A DNA stretch of 64,000 nucleotides from CAZBBB01 sp964490005 (GTDB taxonomy: Bacteria; Planctomycetota; B15-G4), in assembly GCA_964490005.1 (NCBI GenBank), contig CAZBBB010000002.1, forward strand, positions 38,614 to 102,613, read 5' to 3'. A program made the position numbers and the translations under genes. Positions 16,271 to 23,702 of the stretch are shown piece after piece; position 1 is the stretch's first letter; each line of letters starts with the position of its first letter. The notes under the pieces are model-generated. The model did not search any database. It was not told the DNA's origin and worked only from the letters and a program-made list of their open reading frames with translations.

Positions 16271-17698
16271 TCAGCCCGCCTGCACGCGCAGGCCGTTGCT
16301 GAGCGAGACGCCCTGGGCGGCCGCGGCGTCGAGGAAGCCCGCCTGCAGGTAGATGCTCAGCCCGGTCAGCAGCGGGTCGGCGATCAAGACCGGCAGCGAG
16401 AGGCTGCCCGCGCCGGCGACGCCCGGCGTGCCGCCCACGGCGATGGGTACCTGCAGCAGCACCGAGCCGAGGTGGAAGGTGCCGCCCTTGAACGGCAGCG
16501 CTCCGCTGCTCAGACCCACGAACAGGATGCCGCTCGCGCCGCCGACGACGTTCTGGATGGCGAGGGTGAAGGGATTGCCGATGTCGGGGCAGCCGAGCGC
16601 GCCGAGCGTGGGCGTGACGCTGCCCTGGCCGGCCAGTCCCGCGCCGTAGGGAATCGCGAAGCCGTCGCAGGCCGGTCCGTTGGTGTCGGCCTCGACGAGC
16701 AGGGCCACGGGCATCAGTCCGAGGCCCCACGGCATCGGCGCCGCCGTCGCGATCGGCAGGCCCCCGCCCGCTTCGCCGGCGCCGAAGCGACGCAGCGACT
16801 GGGGCTGGTTGTAGGCCAGCGCCACGGCGCGCCCCAGACGCGCCGACCAGATCGCGCCCTTGAGGTCGAAGGCGTCGGGGTCGGCCCAGTCGGCCAGCGT
16901 CATGCTCGCGGGCGACAGGGCCCGCAGGCGTGCGTCGGTCGACCACGCCACCGCGTGCGAAGTCGCGACGAGCACGCGGCCGTCGGGCAGCAGTTCGAGC
17001 GAGGTGATGTTCTCCCACGATCCGAGGATCGAGGTGGTGATGCAGGTCACCGGGCCGCTGACGCGCAGGCCGTCGGACGAGAGCGGGATGCGGAACAGCG
17101 ACGCGCCGTTCCCTCCGCAGCCCCCGGCCGCCGAATAATCCAGCGTCGTGCTCGCGATGAGCGAGTTCGTGGCGGGGTGGTAGAGCAGGTGCTCGACCTC
17201 CTGCTCGTAGGGCGTGATGCCGTCGGCCTGCTTGAGCGAGACGATCTGGTCGCTCGCGTCGAGGAACTCGATCGGGCGCGGACCCTGGCCGGCGTTCGAG
17301 TGCCGCTGGAAGAACAGTCGGCCGTCGCCGGCGGCGTGCAGGCTGCGCACGACGGTGTCGAGGCCGGCCACCTTGGTGGCGCTGCCGTCCGCCGCGAGGA
17401 ACCACAAGCGGTTCTGCCCGGCGAAGTCGGGGTCGAGCGCCACGCAGGCGAAGACGCCGCCGCGATGGGCGTCGAAGCTCATGAGCCCCGGCACGATGGC
17501 GAAGCTCTTGAGGCTCCTGAACACCGCGCTCGCGCCGGTTTCGGGGTCGATGCGGTGCAGGGCCGGGGTCTGCAGGCCCGGCAGCGTCGAGAGCAGCAGC
17601 AGCTCACCGTCGGCGAAGGGCCCGGTCTGGGCGGCGGGTCGGCCGGCGAGCAGCGCGGCGGCCAAGGTCAGGGCGAGGGTCGGACGGAAGCGGGACAT
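16271..17698 (-). CDS. Secreted propeller-like protein with PFKGG-type C-terminal module
   Basis: 475 residues beginning with a signal peptide (LALTLAAALLAGRPAAQ). The body carries repeated beta-strand blocks with DG..RL/LLPDGRVLV patterns, as in six- to eight-bladed propellers, but no catalytic motif. The last 130 residues start at CDGFAIPYG and contain GCPDIGNPF, VGLSSGALPFKGGTFH, and the ending YLQAGFLD..SLSNGLRV. This module is nearly the same as in the protein at 46806-48203, with which it is paralogous over its full length. Function is unknown; extracytoplasmic location is inferred. It converges with the sulfatase-like gene with only 24 bases between stops. Confidence 0.82.
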   Translation of the reverse strand: MSRFRPTLALTLAAALLAGRPAAQTGPFADGELLLLSTLPGLQTPALHRIDPETGASAVFRSLKSFAIVPGLMSFDAHRGGVFACVALDPDFAGQNRLWFLAADGSATKVAGLDTVVRSLHAAGDGRLFFQRHSNAGQGPRPIEFLDASDQIVSLKQADGITPYEQEVEHLLYHPATNSLIASTTLDYSAAGGCGGNGASLFRIPLSSDGLRVSGPVTCITTSILGSWENITSLELLPDGRVLVATSHAVAWSTDARLRALSPASMTLADWADPDAFDLKGAIWSARLGRAVALAYNQPQSLRRFGAGEAGGGLPIATAAPMPWGLGLMPVALLVEADTNGPACDGFAIPYGAGLAGQGSVTPTLGALGCPDIGNPFTLAIQNVVGGASGILFVGLSSGALPFKGGTFHLGSVLLQVPIAVGGTPGVAGAGSLSLPVLIADPLLTGLSIYLQAGFLDAAAAQGVSLSNGLRVQAG

Positions 17699-17732
17699 GC
17701 GCGTTCTCTTGCCTTTCAGCGTGGGTGAAGGT

Positions 17733-17784
17733 CGCGGGGGCCCTCGGAGGCCGCCGGGAGTCGGGTGGCCCGAAGGGCCCTGCG
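17733..17784. terminator. Imperfect hairpin with 29-nt loop, likely terminator for the minus-strand sugar operon
   Basis: Bases 17738-17744 pair with 17774-17780 and, after a G:U pair and one bulged G, 17733-17735 pair with 17782-17784. The loop (17745-17773) begins CGGAGGC. It lies just after the stop of the minus-strand DUF1080 gene and before the start of the 16271-17698 gene. Loop size and GGAGGC content resemble the hairpins at 28261 and 30418, but sequence identity is partial. Confidence 0.45.
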
Positions 17785-17852
17785 ATGGTCTGAACCGGAA
17801 GCGTGGGCGGGCGTGACGGGGGCAGCCTGTCGCGCGGGCGCAAGCCGCCGCG

Positions 17853-20800
17853 CTACAGCTCGCGGATCGCGATGCTGCGATACGCGACGCGGTCGCCGTG
17901 GTCCTGCAGGGCGATGTGGCCGGTCGGGTTCCTGCCGAAGCGCGGCATCGAAGCGAACTTGCTGTTGGCGACGCGCCGCTCCCAGTCGGGCGAGAACAGT
18001 TCGTACTCGAGCAGCTTCGTTCCGTTGAGCCAGTGCTCGACGTGCGTGCCGCGCACGAGCAGGCGCACGGAGTTCCAGCGGCCCGGGGCCAGCGTCGTGT
18101 CGAGGGCGGGGGCGTGCAGGGCGTAGTTGGCGCCGGCCGAGGTCAGCGCGCTCCTGCCGTCGGCGTGCCGCGCGTTGTCGAGCACCTGCATCTCGGGGCC
18201 CGTGAGCCAGACGTGGTCTTCGTCCTCGGCGACGCGGAAGAAGATGCCGCTGTTGCCGCCCGGCTCGATCTGCCACTGCAGGCGCAGCTCGAAATCGGTG
18301 AAGCGCTCCTCGCTGACGATGTCGCCGCCGGGGCCGGTGCGCACGAGCGCGCCGTCGATAACCTCCCAGCCGGCGGGCATCGCGGTCTGCCGGAAGCCGC
18401 GCCAGCCGGCCGTGCTCGTGCCGTCGAAGAGCAGCCGCCAGCCTTCGGCGCGCTCGGTTTCGCTGAGCACGTTCGGCGGCGGAGGCGGCGGCGCGGGCGG
18501 CGCGCGCAGCGGGTGCTCGGCCGGGATGCGGTTGAGCGTGTAGAAGGTCTCGGTGGTCCAGAGCGCGCGGCCAGCGTTGTCGCGCAGCGTGTGCGAGGCG
18601 CGCAGATGCACGACGCGGCCGGCGGCGAGGTCGCCGACGTGCAGCTCGATGGCGCGCGCGGCGGGGTCGAAACCGAGCGCCGTGACGACGTGTTCGCGCT
18701 CGTCGAGCTTCGGGCCGCCGTAGGCGGAGGTCGGCTCGTAGCGCCAGCTCGTCACGCGCCAGTCGTCGGGAGCCAGGCCGGCGGACGGATCGATGTCCTG
18801 GCTGAACTCGATGCGGAACCCGTCACTGTGCGCGCGCACGACGAGCGGCTCGAAGCACGGCGCGCCGGTGTAGCTCAGTCGCTGCAGGCCGAAGCGCGCC
18901 TTGCCCTGCTGGCCCCAGTTGCCGGTGCTGCCGATGCCGCCGAGATACAGCGCGCCGTCGGGGCCCCACGCGAGGCGATTGATGCCGGCCTCGAAACCCT
19001 GGCTGAACTTGAACACCGTGCCCTGCGGCACGCCCGCGATCTCCTCGACGAAGACGCGAGCCAGGCCGCCGTAGGTCACGTCGCCGAGCAGCAGTTGCCC
19101 GGCCCAGGGGCCGATCGTCAGCGGCACGGGTTGGCTGGGCGAGTTGCCGATCTCGCCCTGCGGCAGCCACGCGACGGGCGGCGTGACGGGCAGCGCCGCC
19201 GCCGCCTCCCCGAGCACGTCGCGACTGCCATAGAAAGCGCGCGGCTCGACGCGCAGCAGCTTGCTCACCGGCAGCCAGTCGCCCTGATTGTCGGTGACGT
19301 AGACGTGGCCGTCGGCGCCGTGGCCGATGCCGTTGGGCGTGCGCAGGCCGTGTGCGACGAAGTCGAGCTTGCCGTCGTCCGCGATGCGCAGCACCGAGCC
19401 GCGGCCCGGCACCTGCGGCTGCGTCGAGGCGCCGCCCGGGTCGATCGCGACGGCGAGCGTGGCGAGCAAGGCGCCCTCGTGCCGCACCAGGCCGAAGGCG
19501 AACTCGTGGAAGTTGCCGGAGGTCTCCCAGCCGGCCGCCACGCAGCGATACGCGTCGGCGACATCGTCGCCGTCGTAGTCGATCAGTTCGGTGAGTTCCT
19601 GCTTCTGCAGCACGAAGATGCGGCCGTCGACGACGCACAGGCCCAAGGGTTCGGCCAGTCCGCGTGCGAAGCGCGTCGCGCGGATCGCCTCCGGGTCGCC
19701 GCCCTGCACGCCCGAGAGCAACCAGACGGCACCCTCGGCGTCCCAGGTGCTCACGGCCAGGCGCCCGTCGGGCAGGAAGGCCAGCCCGCCGACCTTCGGC
19801 TCGAAGTCCGGCGGGCGGGCCTGCGCCAATTGAAAGGAGGGGTGGACGCCGGCGAGCGGTTCGCCGTCGCCCGGGCGGGTGCGTCGCAGCGGCCGCACGA
19901 CGGCCTTGGGGCCCGGCGAGGTCACGCGCACCTCGTCGGCCGTGCAGGAGAGCGCCGAACCCGGCACCACGTCGAAGCGCGCCGCGCCCGGCGGGCGCCA
20001 CTGCAGCGCGAGCACCTCGTCGCCGCCGTTCTCGAAGTGCTCGACGTTGAAGGCGTAGCGACCGGCTCCCAGCAGCGCCCAGCCGTCGAGCGCCGTCGCC
20101 GAGTGCAGGCCGTCGTGATCGATGAGCTGCACGCCGCCGAGCCACAGGCGGCTGCCGTCGTCGCTGATGAGCCGGAAGCCGTAGACGCCGTCGACGGACG
20201 CGTCGAGAAAGCCGCTCGCCAGCGTGAGAAAGCGCGCGTCGTCGCCGCCGCCGGGAAGGGCGAAGTCGTCGCGCGCGCCATCGAGGTCGAGCTGCGGCAC
20301 GACCTTGCTGACGTTGGGCGTCTGGCCCGGGACGAGCGGCGAAAGCTGCTCCAGGCCGCCCTCGATCGACCACAGCCGCAGCGCGACGCCGGGCTCGCGC
20401 GGCCCCGTCTCGCCCGCGAGCGATGGCGTGGGCAGGCCCTCGGCGAGCGGCGGCGGCGGCTCGTCGGGGACGACGGGTACGGGGGCATCGTCCGGCGCAG
20501 GCGCCGCGGGCGGCTCTTCGGCGGGCGGATCGTCGGTCGGCGGAGGAAACGCGATGGCGCGCTGCGCGTCGAACGGCAGGCGCGCCGTGTCGCGTCCCGC
20601 GCCGCGGAACTCGGCCACGAGCTGCAGCGCGCCGTCGCTCGCCTCGTGCACGAGCGCGAGGTCGGGCACGCGCAGCTCGGCCCGGCGCGCCGTCGTCACG
20701 CGCAGCGCCGGCGCGGCCTTCGACCCGGGGGCCGATTCGCCGGCCAGCACCTCCTCGATCTCGACGCGGCCGCCGTCGGGCAGATGCAGCGTGGAGCGCA

Positions 20801-21239
20801 GCGCGACCTCTCGGCCACGCCGCTCGTGTCCGCGCCAGCTCGCCTTGAGCACGGGCCAGTCGGCGACGGGCAGCCCGCGCTGCACGAGGCGCCAGCGCGC
20901 GCCCTGGCGCGGGTCGTTCCAGTCGAGGCCGTGCCCGATCGGCTGTGGGCCGTGGCGCGAGGTGTAGACCGGGCCGTCGAGGTCCACGCCGCCCGACCAG
21001 ATGCGCGTCAGCACGCAACTGCCCGTGTCGAAAGCGATCCACACGTCGGGCGCGAAGGCGATCGTGAGCATGCGCGGCCGTCCGTCGAGCACCGAGCGGA
21101 ACACGAGCGGCGCCTCGCCGGGCGCCGGAGCCGGCGCCTGCGGCACGCTCTCGTCCTGCGCCGACGCCGCGCCGAGCAGGAGCAAGGCGAGCAGGGCAGG
21201 GCCGACAGCTCGCGCCGCCCGCCAGACGCGGCCGCTCAC
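17853..21239 (-). CDS. Secreted PA14 / propeller / DUF1080 (3-keto-glycoside hydrolase-type) protein
   Basis: 1128 residues. A GTG start at 21239 overlaps the stop of the upstream MFS gene as GTGA and opens a signal peptide (ALLALLLLGAASAQ). Order: a beta-rich N-terminal region, a Pro/Ala/Asp linker near residue 250, a PA14-like domain at about 305-425 (GFRLISDDGSRLWLGG, LQWRPPG), a glucose/sorbosone dehydrogenase-like propeller at about 470-800 (GLAFLPDGRLAVSTW, LRTPNGIGHGADGHVYVTDN), and a C-terminal DUF1080/concanavalin-like domain at about 925-1128 (WRLLFDGTSTAGWRGF; GNSGIFFRV; GPEMQVLDN). DUF1080 proteins of planctomycetes and Bacteroidetes hydrolyse 3-keto-glycosides; that role here is inferred from family and operon partners. 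No cytochrome c CxxCH motif is visible, although such domains are often fused to this architecture. Confidence 0.85.
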   Translation of the reverse strand: MSGRVWRAARAVGPALLALLLLGAASAQDESVPQAPAPAPGEAPLVFRSVLDGRPRMLTIAFAPDVWIAFDTGSCVLTRIWSGGVDLDGPVYTSRHGPQPIGHGLDWNDPRQGARWRLVQRGLPVADWPVLKASWRGHERRGREVALRSTLHLPDGGRVEIEEVLAGESAPGSKAAPALRVTTARRAELRVPDLALVHEASDGALQLVAEFRGAGRDTARLPFDAQRAIAFPPPTDDPPAEEPPAAPAPDDAPVPVVPDEPPPPLAEGLPTPSLAGETGPREPGVALRLWSIEGGLEQLSPLVPGQTPNVSKVVPQLDLDGARDDFALPGGGDDARFLTLASGFLDASVDGVYGFRLISDDGSRLWLGGVQLIDHDGLHSATALDGWALLGAGRYAFNVEHFENGGDEVLALQWRPPGAARFDVVPGSALSCTADEVRVTSPGPKAVVRPLRRTRPGDGEPLAGVHPSFQLAQARPPDFEPKVGGLAFLPDGRLAVSTWDAEGAVWLLSGVQGGDPEAIRATRFARGLAEPLGLCVVDGRIFVLQKQELTELIDYDGDDVADAYRCVAAGWETSGNFHEFAFGLVRHEGALLATLAVAIDPGGASTQPQVPGRGSVLRIADDGKLDFVAHGLRTPNGIGHGADGHVYVTDNQGDWLPVSKLLRVEPRAFYGSRDVLGEAAAALPVTPPVAWLPQGEIGNSPSQPVPLTIGPWAGQLLLGDVTYGGLARVFVEEIAGVPQGTVFKFSQGFEAGINRLAWGPDGALYLGGIGSTGNWGQQGKARFGLQRLSYTGAPCFEPLVVRAHSDGFRIEFSQDIDPSAGLAPDDWRVTSWRYEPTSAYGGPKLDEREHVVTALGFDPAARAIELHVGDLAAGRVVHLRASHTLRDNAGRALWTTETFYTLNRIPAEHPLRAPPAPPPPPPNVLSETERAEGWRLLFDGTSTAGWRGFRQTAMPAGWEVIDGALVRTGPGGDIVSEERFTDFELRLQWQIEPGGNSGIFFRVAEDEDHVWLTGPEMQVLDNARHADGRSALTSAGANYALHAPALDTTLAPGRWNSVRLLVRGTHVEHWLNGTKLLEYELFSPDWERRVANSKFASMPRFGRNPTGHIALQDHGDRVAYRSIAIREL

Positions 21240-22594
21240 GGCGCCCCTTGGCGCGCCGTCTCGTGGCGGCCGCCCCGGTACGTCAGCGCGACGATGAGCA
21301 GGCAGGCCAGCGCGATCCACATCGGCACGCCGAAGAGCACGCGCGTGTGGCCCGGGTCGGCGTAGTCGAGGGCCGGCGCCGCGCCGCGCGCCTGGTCGGC
21401 GACCCAGCCGGCGAACTTGCTGCCGACGATGATGCCGATGCCCACGAGCACGACGTTGTACAGGCTCTGCGCCGAGGCGCGCACGTCGGCGGGGCACTCC
21501 TCGTCGACGATCATGAAGGCGACGAAGACGAAGCAGCCGAAGCACAGCCCGTGCAGGGCGACGCCGGCGACGAGGGCGGCGATCGGCTCGACCGGCAGCG
21601 CGTCGACGTAGGCGAAGAGCGCCATGCGCAGGGCGTAGGCGGCGAGGCCCACGAGCAGCAGCGTCTTGCGCGACAGCCCGCGCGCGACGAACGGGATGAG
21701 CGCCAGCACGCCGATCTCGACCATCTGGCCGATCGTCATCAGGCCGCCGCCGCCGACGCCCAGCACCGAGTTGATCGCCTGCACGGCGCCCTCCGCGCGC
21801 GTCTGGTAGACCGACAGGAAGCCCGCCGTGTGCACGAAGTAGAACTGGTGCACGCACGAGACCGGGATCGAGACCAGGAACAGCGTGAGCAGCGGGTTCC
21901 TGCTCACCGCGCCGAGCGCCTTGAAGGCGGCGTTGTCGCCCGCCGCGCCGGACGGCGGCGTGTGGGGGAGCATCCAGCACAGCCCGGCCATGACGAGGCC
22001 GAGGGCCGCGGAGAGCCGGAAGGCGTCGGCGCGCCCGGCGGCCTGCGCGGCGAGCACCTCGGCCTCGCCGCCGTGGGCGGGCGTCCAGTGGTGCAGCAGC
22101 CATTGGCCGACGGCGATGCCGACCGCGATCCAGCCGATCGTGCCCCACAGGCGCACCGGCCCGAACTCGCGGTCGCGGTCGCGCAGGTGGTGGAAGGCCA
22201 GCGAGTTGGTCAGCGACAGCGTCGGCGCGTAGACGATCGAGTAGGCCAGGCTGAAGCCGAGAAAGCCGGCGTAGCTGTCGATGCGCGCGAGATTCCAGAC
22301 CAGCAGCGCGCCGACGAGGTGGCTGGCGGCGAGGAAGCGCTGCGTGGCGAAGGTCCGGTCGGCGAGCTGCCCCGCGATGAAGGGCGCGAGCAGCGCGCCG
22401 ATCGCGCCGACCGCGAAGATGTTGCCGATCTGCTCGGGGCTGAACTGCAGGTGTCCGGCCAGATACGGCCACAGGATCGGCAGCCACGCGCCCCAGATCG
22501 CGTACTGCAGGAACATCATCGCCGAGAGCGCGGTGCGCACGCCGGCGGGCGTGCGCTCGCCGTCGCCCTCGAGCGCCGCCAGCTCGGCGCTCAA
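21236..22594 (-). CDS. MFS sugar/nucleoside transporter (nucleoside:H+ symporter-like)
   Basis: About 452 residues with twelve hydrophobic helices in two halves of six, separated by a hydrophilic stretch (around LPHTPPSGAAGDNAAF). The opening MMFLQYAIWGAWLPILWPYL and the GRLWG-like loop (FGPVRLWGTIGWI) resemble the nucleoside:H+ symporter family of MFS carriers. A TTG at 22594 overlaps the upstream stop as TTGA, in keeping with neighbouring starts; a GTG 18 codons further in is an alternative. The longer open frame back to 22882 is Arg-rich shadow. Placed between an isomerase and a DUF1080 protein, it probably imports a sugar or sugar derivative. Confidence 0.85.
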   Translation of the reverse strand: MSAELAALEGDGERTPAGVRTALSAMMFLQYAIWGAWLPILWPYLAGHLQFSPEQIGNIFAVGAIGALLAPFIAGQLADRTFATQRFLAASHLVGALLVWNLARIDSYAGFLGFSLAYSIVYAPTLSLTNSLAFHHLRDRDREFGPVRLWGTIGWIAVGIAVGQWLLHHWTPAHGGEAEVLAAQAAGRADAFRLSAALGLVMAGLCWMLPHTPPSGAAGDNAAFKALGAVSRNPLLTLFLVSIPVSCVHQFYFVHTAGFLSVYQTRAEGAVQAINSVLGVGGGGLMTIGQMVEIGVLALIPFVARGLSRKTLLLVGLAAYALRMALFAYVDALPVEPIAALVAGVALHGLCFGCFVFVAFMIVDEECPADVRASAQSLYNVVLVGIGIIVGSKFAGWVADQARGAAPALDYADPGHTRVLFGVPMWIALACLLIVALTYRGGRHETARQGAP

Positions 22595-23643
22595 CCGCGG
22601 CCTTCCGAGAAGGCCGCATCGAAGGCCCGCCCGCTGGTCGCGAAGTCGAGCCGGCGCACGAAGGCGCAGGCCTCGGCGGCGCCGGCCTCGCGGTCCATCA
22701 TCGGGTCCTCCCACTCGACCGTGAGCGGCCCGGCGTAGCCGCCGTGATTGAGCTGCCGCACGAGCGCCTCGAAGTCGAGGCTGCCGCGGCCGGGCGAGCG
22801 GAAATCCCACACGCGGCCGTCGGCGCCGAAGGGCGCGTGCCCGCCGAAGACGCCGGCTTCGCGCGGGCGATCCGACCACCACACGTCCTTCATGTGCACG
22901 TTGAGGATGCGCGGCCCGAACTCGCGCAGGAAGGCGAGGTGGTCGACGCCCTGGTAGCCGAAGTGGCTGGGGTCGAAGTTGAAGCCGAAGTGCGCGTGGT
23001 GGCCGACGGCGGCGAGCGCGCGGCGCGTGCTGGCGATGTCGAAGGCGATCTCGGTGGGGTGCACTTCGAGCGCGAAGTGCACGCCCTCCTTTTTGTACGC
23101 GTCGAGGATCGGCAGAAAGCGGCGGCCGAAGTCGGCGTAGCCCTCTTCGATGGCTCCGGGCGGCGGCGGCGGGAAGGCGTAGACATACGTCCAGATCGAG
23201 CTGCCGGTGAAGCCGTTCACGACGGTCTTGCCGGTGCGCGAGAGCAGCGCCTTCACGGGGCCGGGCGCCGCGTCGAAGAAGCGGCGCGTGGCCTTCGCCG
23301 TGTCGATCAGCTCCTGCGCCGCACGGCGCGCCACGCCCTCGGGCTGGCCGTCGCCCCAGATGCGTTCGGGGAGGATCGCCTTGTGGCGCTCATCGATGCG
23401 GTCGCAGACCGCCTGCCCGACGAGGTGATTGCTGACGGCGTAGGCGCCGAGGCCGTGGTCGCCGAGCAACTCCCATTGCCGCTTGGCCCAGCCCTTGTCC
23501 GCGAGCGCCGCCGGCACGTCGAAGTGATCGCCCCAGCAGGCCAGCTCGAGCCCGTCGTAGCCGAAACCCTTGGCCTTCTTCGCGATCGTCTCGAGCGGCA
23601 GGTCGGCCCACTGGCCGGTGAACAGGCAGACGGGACGGGGCAT
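22591..23643 (-). CDS. Sugar phosphate isomerase/epimerase (xylose isomerase-like TIM barrel)
   Basis: 350 residues of the AP-endonuclease-2/xylose-isomerase-like TIM-barrel family. Characteristic divalent-metal ligand regions are visible in order: ALEVHPTEIAFD, NFDPSHFGYQGVD, LNVHMKDVWW and LTVEWEDP. Members isomerise or epimerise keto/aldo sugars in the cytoplasm. It starts with MPRPVCLFTGQWADLP, and GGAG lies about ten bases before the ATG. First gene of a three-gene minus-strand operon: its stop overlaps the TTG of the MFS gene. The exact substrate is unknown, but the DUF1080 partner suggests oxidised glycosides or inositol-like sugars. Confidence 0.92.
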   Translation of the reverse strand: MPRPVCLFTGQWADLPLETIAKKAKGFGYDGLELACWGDHFDVPAALADKGWAKRQWELLGDHGLGAYAVSNHLVGQAVCDRIDERHKAILPERIWGDGQPEGVARRAAQELIDTAKATRRFFDAAPGPVKALLSRTGKTVVNGFTGSSIWTYVYAFPPPPPGAIEEGYADFGRRFLPILDAYKKEGVHFALEVHPTEIAFDIASTRRALAAVGHHAHFGFNFDPSHFGYQGVDHLAFLREFGPRILNVHMKDVWWSDRPREAGVFGGHAPFGADGRVWDFRSPGRGSLDFEALVRQLNHGGYAGPLTVEWEDPMMDREAGAAEACAFVRRLDFATSGRAFDAAFSEGRG

Positions 23644-23670
23644 GGCGCGGCTCCGACGGCGAGGCCGCGC

Positions 23671-23676
23671 AGGATA
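23671..23676 (-). promoter_or_regulatory. Putative -10 element (TATCCT) for the isomerase-MFS-DUF1080 operon
   Basis: On the minus strand TATCCT stands 27 bases before the ATG at 23643, with GGAG closer to the start. It shares the 59-base intergenic stretch with the divergent FG-GAP gene. Confidence 0.45.
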
Positions 23677-23688
23677 GCGAAACGCGTG

Positions 23689-23694
23689 TAGGAT
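23689..23694 (+). promoter_or_regulatory. -10 element (TAGGAT) eight bases before an ATG: probable leaderless start
   Basis: TAGGAT is followed by only eight bases and then the ATG at 23703, which puts the expected transcription start at or beside the A of the start codon. The AGGA inside the hexamer could instead act as a ribosome site, so this example alone is ambiguous. Confidence 0.45.
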
Positions 23695-23702
23695 GCCGAA
23701 CC

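Noticed and set aside
22595..22882. Longer N terminus for the MFS transporter
   Set aside because: The added residues are Arg-rich and overlap the isomerase coding end; the TTGA overlap at 22594 gives a normal transporter start.
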